Of a stretch of 5,712 nt of DNA, positions 1 through 5,712 are shown piece after piece. The notes under the pieces are model-generated. The model did no database searches. It was not told the DNA's origin and was given only the letters and a program-made list of their open reading frames with translations. The position numbers were made by a program, and so were the translations under genes. Source of the stretch: an uncultured Bacteroidales bacterium. Lineage in GTDB: Bacteria > Bacteroidota > Bacteroidia > Bacteroidales > UBA932. The stretch is taken from the NCBI GenBank assembly GCA_946406095.1, contig CAMJJO010000116.1, positions 1-5,712 of the forward strand, in the 5' to 3' direction. The number at the start of each line of letters is the position of its first letter. Position 1 is the stretch's first letter.

Positions 1-1756
1 CCGTCGAGTTGTACTCCAGATTCTCTATGGACACGATGCCGATCTGGTTGCCTTCTACCTCGGAAGGACCTTTGACGGCATAATCTTTTATGATTCCTCC
101 GACATGTGAGTTTCCCAAGAAAAATGTAAAGGCCTCCGGCAGGCTGGGGTTCTCTTCATCAAGGGAGAATACCTTGGCTGCAGATTCTGTGAACCACAGG
201 GAGTTCATCCTCGGGGTTCCGAAATCCTTCACCATCCCGAAACCAAACATGTCGAATGCATCCTCGTCACATTGGAGTACACCCACGAAGACTTTCTGCC
301 CTTCGACTGCCGTGGAAAGATTCATTTGACCCTGGCTCGGGAAACCGTTGCTGGTGCCGATCCTCTCGACATAAGGCTTTTGCGCCAGGATATCTTTCCC
401 CACCGTTCCGCTGGAGATGAAGTAAAGTTCATCCACATCCGCCCCTATCGGCATATTGACCAGGTGATGGTACTGAAGTTCCATGACCAGGACGAGGGAG
501 ATCAACGCGACGGTAATCACATTCTGGATGATGATGAAGACTTTGGCCAAGACCGTCTTTGTCTGCCGGCGCTGCTCACCCTTGATGACTTCAACCGGCT
601 TGTAGCGGGAAGTCATCCACGCGGGAATCAGTCCGGAGACCAGGCCGATCAAGACGGCCAACACGGCATAAGCACCCAGATAAAGCGGCGAAGCGGACAC
701 CTCGAGGCCGATATCGCCGGCCATGTACCGGTTGAAGACAGGCTCCAGCGCCCGGGCCAGCAGGAAAGCCAGCGCCAGGCAGACGGCAACGAACAGGATG
801 GACTCCGAGACATAACGCCAGCGGATCCGGCTTCCAGACTCTCCCAGCGTGGAACGGATGGCCATTTCCTTGGCCCGTTTGCCGGCCAGGGCCACGCTGA
901 GGTTGATGTAGTTGAACAGCGCTGAAGCCAGCAACAGGATTCCGACGGCGATCAAGGCATAGACCAGCGAGGAGTTGCCCTGTTTCGTGACATTTCCCCC
1001 ACGATAGAAATAAAGGCTCCTGAACGGCATCGTCATCGAATGCTCCGGCTTGTTGGTCGAGTACATCCGGGAGAATTCCCGGGTGACGACCGTGTCGATG
1101 AGCGTCCTTACGGCCTGATGATCGGCCCCTTCCCGGAAACGGACCAGCACCAGGTCCACCGGGATGGTGAATTCTGACGTGGAGGGCGCATCGGGCTCCT
1201 TGAAAGCACGATAGATATCTCCTTCTTTCAGGATCGACCGCTCATTTCCCCGGATGACGCCCCCGACGATGCAGGTGTCATTGCGAACAGTGATGGTCTT
1301 GCCCACCGGATCCATATCCGGAGATATCCTTCTTGCGAACTTCTCGCCCAGCAGCACCTGATTCCTGTCCTGCAAGACACTTACATCCCCGGAGACGAAA
1401 GTCTGGGGCAGGAACTCGAAGATCTCAGGATCGATCTCATAGACATCCGGATTCCCAAGCACCTTTCCGCCGTTGAACCAGGCCGCAGTTCCGTACATAT
1501 TGATCCTTCCCGCCGCCTCGACATCCGGGACACGGTCCACCACCGCAGCCAACTCGCCTGGCCAGGCGGAAATCCAATCCTGCCCGCTGGTCAGCGCATA
1601 AAGGCGTCTGTAGTCCTTCGCTTCCCGCGTAACGGAGAATTGCTGCCACGTGTAACAGGCGATGATGATCACGAACGCCAAGCTCACGATGAGCCCCACC
1701 GCCTCGATGGCGGTGTAGAGCTTGTTTCGGGACAGGAATTTCAGGTAACTTTTCAT
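1..1756 (-). CDS. ABC transporter permease A, MacB/FtsX-like (C-terminus outside window)
   Basis: Inner-membrane permease subunit of a MacB/SalY-type ABC exporter. It has no ATPase domain and must pair with a separate nucleotide-binding protein. I followed the frame from the ATG at 1756 to the window edge through several checkpoints and found no stop or frameshift, giving 585 codons of an expected ~790. TM1 is at about residues 17-39 (GLIVSLAFVIIIACY). A periplasmic MacB_PCD-like domain follows at ~45-255 and includes PVGKTITVRNDTCIVGGV near 149-166. The first FtsX core has TM2 at ~265-285 (ending LFNYINLS), a cytoplasmic coupling motif GKRAKEMAIR at ~290-299, TM3 at ~317-338 and TM4 at ~356-378. 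TM5 is at ~405-427, followed by the start of a second periplasmic domain. The second FtsX block lies beyond base 1. The start is fixed by near-identity with the N-terminus of permease B (MKSYLKFLSRNKLYTAIEAV in both). It is separated from permease B by the hicAB cassette, so it may depend on read-through or on a promoter I cannot identify. Substrate unknown. Confidence 0.94.
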   Translation of the reverse strand, partial: MKSYLKFLSRNKLYTAIEAVGLIVSLAFVIIIACYTWQQFSVTREAKDYRRLYALTSGQDWISAWPGELAAVVDRVPDVEAAGRINMYGTAAWFNGGKVLGNPDVYEIDPEIFEFLPQTFVSGDVSVLQDRNQVLLGEKFARRISPDMDPVGKTITVRNDTCIVGGVIRGNERSILKEGDIYRAFKEPDAPSTSEFTIPVDLVLVRFREGADHQAVRTLIDTVVTREFSRMYSTNKPEHSMTMPFRSLYFYRGGNVTKQGNSSLVYALIAVGILLLASALFNYINLSVALAGKRAKEMAIRSTLGESGSRIRWRYVSESILFVAVCLALAFLLARALEPVFNRYMAGDIGLEVSASPLYLGAYAVLAVLIGLVSGLIPAWMTSRYKPVEVIKGEQRRQTKTVLAKVFIIIQNVITVALISLVLVMELQYHHLVNMPIGADVDELYFISSGTVGKDILAQKPYVERIGTSNGFPSQGQMNLSTAVEGQKVFVGVLQCDEDAFDMFGFGMVKDFGTPRMNSLWFTESAAKVFSLDEENPSLPEAFTFFLGNSHVGGIIKDYAVKGPSEVEGNQIGIVSIENLEYNST

Positions 1757-1773
1757 TTTAATACAATTAGGAT

Positions 1774-1794
1774 TGTAACTAAACTTTAGTTACA
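1774..1794. promoter_or_regulatory. Perfect 21-bp palindrome, candidate HicB operator
   Basis: Arms TGTAACTAAA (1774-1783) and TTTAGTTACA (1785-1794) are exact reverse complements around a single central C at 1784. The palindrome fills almost half of the 45-bp gap between the divergent starts of permease A (1756) and hicA (1802). Its right end overlaps the putative hicA -7 element (1791-1798). HicB proteins with a ribbon-helix-helix domain are known to bind inverted repeats in their own promoter and repress it, and position and symmetry fit that role. Binding is inferred. A protein bound here could also affect transcription entering permease A. Confidence 0.75.
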
Positions 1795-1798
1795 TTTG
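1791..1798 (+). promoter_or_regulatory. Bacteroidetes-type -7 promoter element for hicAB
   Basis: TACATTTG matches the Bacteroidetes consensus TAnnTTTG at every fixed position. Exactly 20 bases upstream is TTAG (1767-1770), a 3-of-4 match to the usual -33 TTTG box. The element ends only 3 bases before the hicA ATG at 1802, so transcription would be expected to start at or just inside the start codon, giving a leaderless or nearly leaderless mRNA. The -33 match is weak and a shorter-spaced ATTG (1772-1775) is an alternative. The start-site prediction is inferred from consensus geometry. Confidence 0.6.
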
Positions 1799-1801
1799 CA
1801 T

Positions 1802-2056
1802 ATGGGAACGAAAGAAAAACTTATAGAGCGATTAAAACGCCTGCCGACAGACTTCACTTTTGATGAGGCAGAGAGACTATTGACCTTGTTCGGATATGTA
1901 AAGTCGAACAAGGGTAAAACTTCTGGTTCCAAGGTAATGTTCATGGACGAACAAAAACGAAAGATCTTGCTACACAGGCCCCATCCGGGGAATGTACTTA
2001 AGGCGTATGCCATAAAAGAAATACTTGACAAACTATTCAGAAACGGGAACATTTAA
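1802..2056 (+). CDS. hicA: HicA-family type II toxin (mRNA interferase), variant GSK motif
   Basis: Toxin of a HicAB toxin-antitoxin pair. The family has a small dsRNA-binding-like fold that cuts mRNA and tmRNA when not held by HicB. The 84-aa length is normal. The N-terminal helix MGTKEKLIERLKRLPTDFTF is followed by a second helix (DEAERLLTLFGY), the strand region KTSGSKVMFMD (39-49), LLHRPHPGNVLK (56-67) and a terminal helix (AIKEILDKL). The block 'SGS-x-V-x-F ... HRPHPGN-x-LK' is the HicA signature. The usual catalytic His after Gly-Ser is Lys44 here, while His58 and His61 remain. From memory, related Bacteroidetes proteins also carry Lys or Arg at this site, so it may define a subfamily rather than mark a dead toxin. 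A TTG at 1796 would add two residues, but I prefer ATG at 1802 because it fits the family N-terminus and because the TTG lies inside the promoter element. hicB follows after 2 bases. GC is about 41%, lower than the flanking permeases. Confidence 0.92.
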   Translation: MGTKEKLIERLKRLPTDFTFDEAERLLTLFGYVKSNKGKTSGSKVMFMDEQKRKILLHRPHPGNVLKAYAIKEILDKLFRNGNI

Positions 2057-2058
2057 CT

Positions 2059-2589
2059 ATGAATACGCTAAAATACAAAGGCTATGTTGGTTCGGTTGCA
2101 TACAGTGAACCTGACAAAGTGTTTTTTGGGAAACTTGAAGGAATTGACGATCTCGTCAATTACGAAGGAGAATCCGTAAAGGAGCTCACGGACGCCTTTC
2201 ATGAGGCTGTTGATGATTATCTTATCTTTTGTGAAGAGCACGGTGTAAAGCCCGAGAAAAGCTATACCGGTGCCTTCAATGTCCGCATCGCTCCCGACAC
2301 GCATCGTGACATCGCCAACCTGGCGGCTGAAGCAGGCATCTCCATCAACGCTTTCGTAAAGCGGGCACTGGCAGAGGCTGTCAAGCATCCAGGGGTGGAG
2401 CCCGGCTCCCTGGTCACCGGATACGGTGTGGAGCAGGCGGAACCTGCCATGCTTATGGAGCCGGAAGGCCCTCGCTACGGCACACGGGAGCAGATCAGGC
2501 TCAGTGTTCCGCACAAAGACGTTGCCTTTGCCAAGGATCTGGCCAAGCGAATGGGGTGGGAATTGAAGGAAGATTCGCATAAAGACTGA
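2059..2589 (+). CDS. hicB: HicB-family antitoxin with RHH domain and C-terminal extension
   Basis: Antitoxin that should bind and neutralise HicA and, through its DNA-binding domain, repress the hicAB promoter. Of 176 aa, residues 1-65 form the HicB partially degraded RNase H-like domain: YKGYVGSVAYSEPDKVFFGK, GIDDLVNYEGESVKEL, and DAFHEAVDDYLIFCEEHGVKPEK. Residues ~70-107 (GAFNVRIAPDTHRDIANLAA, then GISINAFVKRALAEAV) are a clear Arc-like ribbon-helix-helix, with strand FNVRI and two helices. Residues ~108-176 lie beyond the usual HicB domain: a Gly/Pro/Glu-rich linker, then IRLSVPHKDVAFAKDLAKRMGWELKE, a short amphipathic module. The gene starts 2 bases after the hicA stop, with no strong Shine-Dalgarno, so translational coupling is likely. 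Its TGA directly abuts the TAA of the convergent permease B. GC rises from ~43% in codons 1-70 to ~60% afterwards, by hand count. Confidence 0.92.
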   Translation: MNTLKYKGYVGSVAYSEPDKVFFGKLEGIDDLVNYEGESVKELTDAFHEAVDDYLIFCEEHGVKPEKSYTGAFNVRIAPDTHRDIANLAAEAGISINAFVKRALAEAVKHPGVEPGSLVTGYGVEQAEPAMLMEPEGPRYGTREQIRLSVPHKDVAFAKDLAKRMGWELKEDSHKD

Positions 2590-4980
2590 TTATTCTTTCT
2601 TCAGTTCAATTGCCGGATTGGTGCGGGCGGCCTTGAGGGTCTGCCAGAGCACCGTTGCAAAGGCAATGGCAAAAGTTATTACGGATGCGGCGACAAAGGC
2701 CCAGCCGTAGCCCTCTATGCGATAGGCGAATACTTGCAGGTAAAGCCTTGTAGCCCAGATGGCCAGCGGGATGCCGATGGCACAGGCAATGCCCACCATC
2801 ACCATATAGCTGCTGACGCTGCGCCAGGTCTCGCCGGTCACGTCACTTCCGAAGACCTTGCGGACAGCTATCTGCTTCGTGTTCTCACCGGCGAAATAGG
2901 TGCTCATCGCCAGCAGGCCCAGCATCGAGATCAGCACCGCCAGCAACGTGAAGAGTTCCAGCAACCGCATAGTGTTTCTGGCAGAATGAAGCTGGCTGCG
3001 GTAGATATCACGGACGAATCCATACCTCCACGGCGCCTCGTACACGCCGGACTGCTCCAGGCGGTATTCCTCGTAGGCCTTCATTATCTGCCGTTCATAA
3101 TCCTTATCCTCCCCGATCGTGCCGACGAGCAGCCCGTGAGAGAAATAAATATCTTCCATAGGGGACACTATCACCGCAGCATTGAGAGTCTTCACTTCGT
3201 TTGATGCGGCCGATTCTACAGGGAAATCCTTTACCACTCCGCCGATATAATCGACTTTGGCTCCGTTTATTCCCACTCTGTTCTTGAAATATGAAGAAGT
3301 GTCCGACACTCCAAGTGCATTGTAAGCAGTCTCATCCAGCCAGATGGAATTCAGCAGCGGGTGGTTGAAATCCTCCTGCACTTCCAGGCCCATAAGGCGG
3401 AAATATGCAGTGTCGCAAAGGATGACCGGCAGGTTGAAGCTGCTGCCGTCTTCCTGCTTTATTCCTACCGACATATTGATGAAGCCCGGAAGGTTGCGGC
3501 CGACGCCCACCCCAGTCACGAAGGGCAGCTGCTCCACCTTGTCCTTGAGCAGCTTCATCTGGTCGTATGAGGTGGCATAATAGTCCATATAGAAGCGGTT
3601 GTCGACCTGCGAATGAGTCGGCCGCTCCATCATATGCTTCATCTGGAGTTCCATCACCAGCGCCATGGCAATCAGGAATACCGCCAGAACATTCTGGGCG
3701 ATGATGAACACCTTGTTGAAGGCCATCTTGTTCTTGCGGCGGAGGGTTCCCTTGATGATGTCAATGGGCTCGTAACGGGATGCCCTGAGGGCTGGAAGAA
3801 GCCCGCAGAGCGTTCCGAGCAGCAGAATCCCCACCAGATATGCAGCGATATAACCGGGTGTCATCAGAAACTGTAGTTTCATCTCCGTCTCCATCGCAAG
3901 CCAGCTTTCCTGGGAGGTCAGCAGATTATTCATCATAGGAACCAGCAGCTTAGCCAGCACCAGAGCGACGGCGAAGCATACTGCCGTAAAGGATATCGAC
4001 TCACCGATGTGCTTCCATAGGATGGCTCTGCGGCCCGATCCCAGCAGGCGGCGTATAGCCATCTCCTTGGCCCGCTTGCCGCTGAGGGCAAAGCTCAGGT
4101 TGATGTAATTGAATATAGCCGAAAGAAGCAGGAGCAGAACCACCAGGGTCAGCAACTGCACCATCTGCTTGTTCCCGGTCTTGTTGGTGCCGTTCCCGGC
4201 GATTCCGGGCGTCCAGAAAAGTTCGTCAGATCGCCAGATCTTCCAGTCCTCCACCTGATCTCCCCAGACCGGCTTATAATTCTTGAGTATGAGGTCGTGC
4301 AGTTTGGCCTCGAATGCAGCCCGGGCTGTTCCTTTCTGAACCCGGCACAAAGTGGTGACGCTGCCTATGCTGTTGAAACTCTTCCCATCCTCCAGATAGC
4401 GGTTGGATGCGATATTGGCCATCAAATCCACTTGCGGCAAAATGCTGCTATCGGGTATACGGACAACGCCGGCAATCTGGTACGTCCCTTCTCCGGCCTC
4501 GAAAGGCTGGCCGATGAGTGCGGAGAAATCATTCCCTCTCGCAATCTGCCGGGCCATCTGCTCGCTGAGCACGACAGCATCCTTGACCTTGAACATCGCC
4601 ACAGATCCCTCCAGCCATTCAAGATATGAGTATATCTCGAAAAACTCCGGATCAACTTCCCATCCATAGGTAGACACTCCCGGCCATTTCTGCCCGCCGA
4701 ATTCAACGACAGAGCATTGCATCAGGGACATACGGCTTGCCACCTCCACTTCCGGGATAGACATCTCCACTTCTTCTTTATCCCAAAGGCTCAGGCCTGC
4801 GTAAGAGTCCGTGCCTGGCACATAGATGCGGTTCCAGTCCGGATTCTCGTGCGCCATACGGTACTGCTGCGCCACGTAGCTGCCGATGAGGACCACGAAC
4901 GCCAAACTCACCGCCAGCCCCACCGCCTCGATGGCGGTGTAGAGCTTATTGCGAGATAGGAATTTCAGATAACTCTTCAT
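2590..4980 (-). CDS. ABC transporter permease B, MacB/FtsX-like, full length
   Basis: Complete 796-aa inner-membrane permease with duplicated MacB_PCD plus FtsX architecture, the usual length for this Bacteroidales family. TM1 is at ~20-38. The first periplasmic domain spans ~45-265 (VVLSEQMARQIA at ~136-147; IGQPFEAGEGTYQIAGVVRI at ~156-175). The first FtsX block has TM2 at ~274-296, the coupling motif GKRAKEMAIRRLLGS at 301-315, TM3 at ~328-350 and TM4 at ~373-397. TM5 is at ~422-443. The second periplasmic domain spans ~450-665 (SIWLDETAYNALGV at 545-558, VDYIGGVVKDFPVE at 576-589). The second FtsX block has TM6 at ~671-693, KQIAVRKVFGS at 702-712, TM7 at ~723-745 and TM8 at ~760-783, with the C-terminus NPAIELKKE. 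The ATG lies one base after the stop of permease C (TAG-T-ATG), so the two are co-transcribed and probably translationally coupled. Transport substrate and partner ATPase are not visible; such permeases commonly export peptides, lipids or toxic compounds, or act in mechanotransmission, and nothing here decides between these. Confidence 0.96.
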   Translation of the reverse strand: MKSYLKFLSRNKLYTAIEAVGLAVSLAFVVLIGSYVAQQYRMAHENPDWNRIYVPGTDSYAGLSLWDKEEVEMSIPEVEVASRMSLMQCSVVEFGGQKWPGVSTYGWEVDPEFFEIYSYLEWLEGSVAMFKVKDAVVLSEQMARQIARGNDFSALIGQPFEAGEGTYQIAGVVRIPDSSILPQVDLMANIASNRYLEDGKSFNSIGSVTTLCRVQKGTARAAFEAKLHDLILKNYKPVWGDQVEDWKIWRSDELFWTPGIAGNGTNKTGNKQMVQLLTLVVLLLLLSAIFNYINLSFALSGKRAKEMAIRRLLGSGRRAILWKHIGESISFTAVCFAVALVLAKLLVPMMNNLLTSQESWLAMETEMKLQFLMTPGYIAAYLVGILLLGTLCGLLPALRASRYEPIDIIKGTLRRKNKMAFNKVFIIAQNVLAVFLIAMALVMELQMKHMMERPTHSQVDNRFYMDYYATSYDQMKLLKDKVEQLPFVTGVGVGRNLPGFINMSVGIKQEDGSSFNLPVILCDTAYFRLMGLEVQEDFNHPLLNSIWLDETAYNALGVSDTSSYFKNRVGINGAKVDYIGGVVKDFPVESAASNEVKTLNAAVIVSPMEDIYFSHGLLVGTIGEDKDYERQIMKAYEEYRLEQSGVYEAPWRYGFVRDIYRSQLHSARNTMRLLELFTLLAVLISMLGLLAMSTYFAGENTKQIAVRKVFGSDVTGETWRSVSSYMVMVGIACAIGIPLAIWATRLYLQVFAYRIEGYGWAFVAASVITFAIAFATVLWQTLKAARTNPAIELKKE

Positions 4981-4981
4981 A

Positions 4982-5712
4982 CTACTCGTTCTTTAATGAT
5001 TCCACCGGGTTGGCGCGGGCAATGCGAAGGCAGTTCAGCACCACCACGCCCAGCACAATCAGCAGCACAAGGACAGCACCGCCGATGAAATAGAGCGGAT
5101 TCAGCGACACCTTCTCGGCAAACTGCTCCAGCCACTTGTGGGCTACGAAGTAGGCGGCCACGCAGGCGATGACGGCCATCACCGACGACAGTGCCAAGAT
5201 GTTTTTGGCGAACACGCCCAGGATATCCCGGGTGGTGGCTCCGTTGATCTTGCGCACGGCCATCTCCTTGCTGCGGCGCAGGGATTCGTCACGAATGAAG
5301 CCGATCAGACCCAGCAGAGCAATCAGCAGCGAGAACACGGCGCCCAGCGCCATCGTATTGCGCATTTTCCTGCTGTCAGCATAGGCAGCCCGCATCGCAT
5401 CTTCGTAAGAGACAATGTCAATCTCCCGGCCTTCCAGGGCCTGTTCCAGTGCGGCGCGTACTGCCGGAAGTGACGCAGGATTCACCTTGAACAGGATATG
5501 CGGCATATAGTCCTTTCCAATCTCGCCGTGGAACATAACGCTCGGGCGTGGATCGACACCTTGCAGGTTCCCGATCAGATAACTCTTATACACGCCGGTG
5601 ATGGTGTAATAATACGGAATCCCGTCATCCGTCACCGGACCGTGCTCGGTAATGAAGACCTGCTTGCCCACGGCGCCGTCACTCCAGTCCGTGAAATCCG
5701 CCATCCTGGCCA
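4982..5712 (-). CDS. ABC transporter permease C, MacB/FtsX-like (N-terminus outside window)
   Basis: C-terminal ~242 residues of a third permease. The frame is open through the window edge, and the Met codon at 5704 is almost certainly internal. It falls in the middle of a second periplasmic (MacB_PCD-like) domain, where VGKQVFITEHGP and YYYTITGVYKSYLIGNLQ match the 'iGk..' and 'y.I.GVv.d' strands of the paralogues. Counting from that Met, TM6-equivalent is at ~118-138 (MALGAVFSLLIALLGLIGFI), the coupling motif RRSKEMAVRKINGAT at ~143-157, TM7 at ~166-188 and TM8 at ~204-226, with the C-terminus IARANPVESLKNE. The stop is one base from the permease B start, making this the upstream member of the same operon. 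It belongs to the same family as permeases A and B, but what remains is too short to say whether it is full length. Confidence 0.93.
   Translation of the reverse strand, partial: ARMADFTDWSDGAVGKQVFITEHGPVTDDGIPYYYTITGVYKSYLIGNLQGVDPRPSVMFHGEIGKDYMPHILFKVNPASLPAVRAALEQALEGREIDIVSYEDAMRAAYADSRKMRNTMALGAVFSLLIALLGLIGFIRDESLRRSKEMAVRKINGATTRDILGVFAKNILALSSVMAVIACVAAYFVAHKWLEQFAEKVSLNPLYFIGGAVLVLLIVLGVVVLNCLRIARANPVESLKNE

Noticed and set aside
272..925. Long plus-strand open frame of 217 codons opposite permease A.
   Set aside because: It is antisense to a well-supported permease frame. The predicted protein is rich in His, Gln, Asp and Arg with no recognisable domain, typical of a shadow of a GC-rich gene.
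1692..1723. Exact 32-bp repeat with 4916-4947 as a mobile-element end or attachment site.
   Set aside because: Both copies encode the same residues at the same place in paralogous genes, so common descent or gene conversion explains them.
1796..1801. TTG at 1796 as the hicA start codon.
   Set aside because: It adds only two residues, falls inside the TACATTTG promoter element, and the ATG at 1802 gives the family-typical N-terminus.
2068..2580. Minus-strand open frame of 170 codons opposite hicB.
   Set aside because: It mirrors hicB, which has clear HicB and ribbon-helix-helix domains. The antisense product shows no family resemblance.
2561..2611. Imperfect inverted repeat (AATTGAA + GAAGA at 2561-2573 against TCTTC + TTCAATT at 2598-2611) straddling the convergent stop codons, as a possible bidirectional terminator.
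   Set aside because: The stem is AT-rich with an asymmetric bulge, the loop is about 24 bases, there is no clear U-tract, and both arms are coding sequence. It is too weak to annotate as a terminator.
5702..5704. ATG at 5704 as the true start of permease C.
   Set aside because: The frame stays open to the window edge and the encoded protein begins in the middle of a periplasmic domain. A short protein starting here would lack the first membrane segment.

Overview
The window looks like a chromosomal segment of a Gram-negative Bacteroidales bacterium. This rests on three things. The permeases are of the long, two-FtsX-domain MacB/SalY-like type that is common in tandem arrays in that order. 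The only recognisable promoter element matches the Bacteroidetes -7 consensus TAnnTTTG rather than a sigma70 -10 box. The permease DNA is fairly GC-rich, which would suit an Alistipes-like or similar gut lineage. The genus is a guess.

Layout: three ABC transporter permease genes lie on the minus strand and are read right to left. Permease C (5712 to 4982, N-terminus cut by the window edge) is followed after one base by full-length permease B (4980 to 2590, 796 aa). Permease A (1756 to 1, C-terminus cut by the window edge) comes last. The three are paralogues, and the first 87 bases of A and B are still about 87% identical. No ATPase, periplasmic adaptor or outer-membrane factor is visible, so the transporter is only partly represented and its substrate cannot be read from this sequence.

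Between permeases B and A, on the opposite strand, sits a two-gene HicAB type II toxin-antitoxin operon (1802 to 2589). hicA encodes a small double-stranded-RNA-binding-fold mRNA interferase of a variant subfamily that has Lys where the catalytic His of the GSH motif is expected. hicB encodes the antitoxin, with a HicB N-terminal domain, an Arc-like ribbon-helix-helix DNA-binding domain and a C-terminal extension of about 65 residues. A perfect 21-bp palindrome in the 45-bp gap between permease A and hicA overlaps the hicA -7 element and is the obvious candidate autoregulatory operator.

The module is tightly packed: hicA and hicB are 2 bases apart, and the hicB stop codon directly abuts the permease B stop codon on the other strand. 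The arrangement suggests that a toxin-antitoxin cassette landed in an existing permease operon (C-B-A) and separated A from B. hicA and the first 70 or so codons of hicB are AT-richer (roughly 41-43% GC by hand count) than the rest of hicB (about 60%), so the cassette itself looks mosaic. Every base except the 45-bp divergent gap and two short junctions is coding. I see no RNA genes, CRISPR array, IS element or att site, and no evidence of an entirely new type of system.
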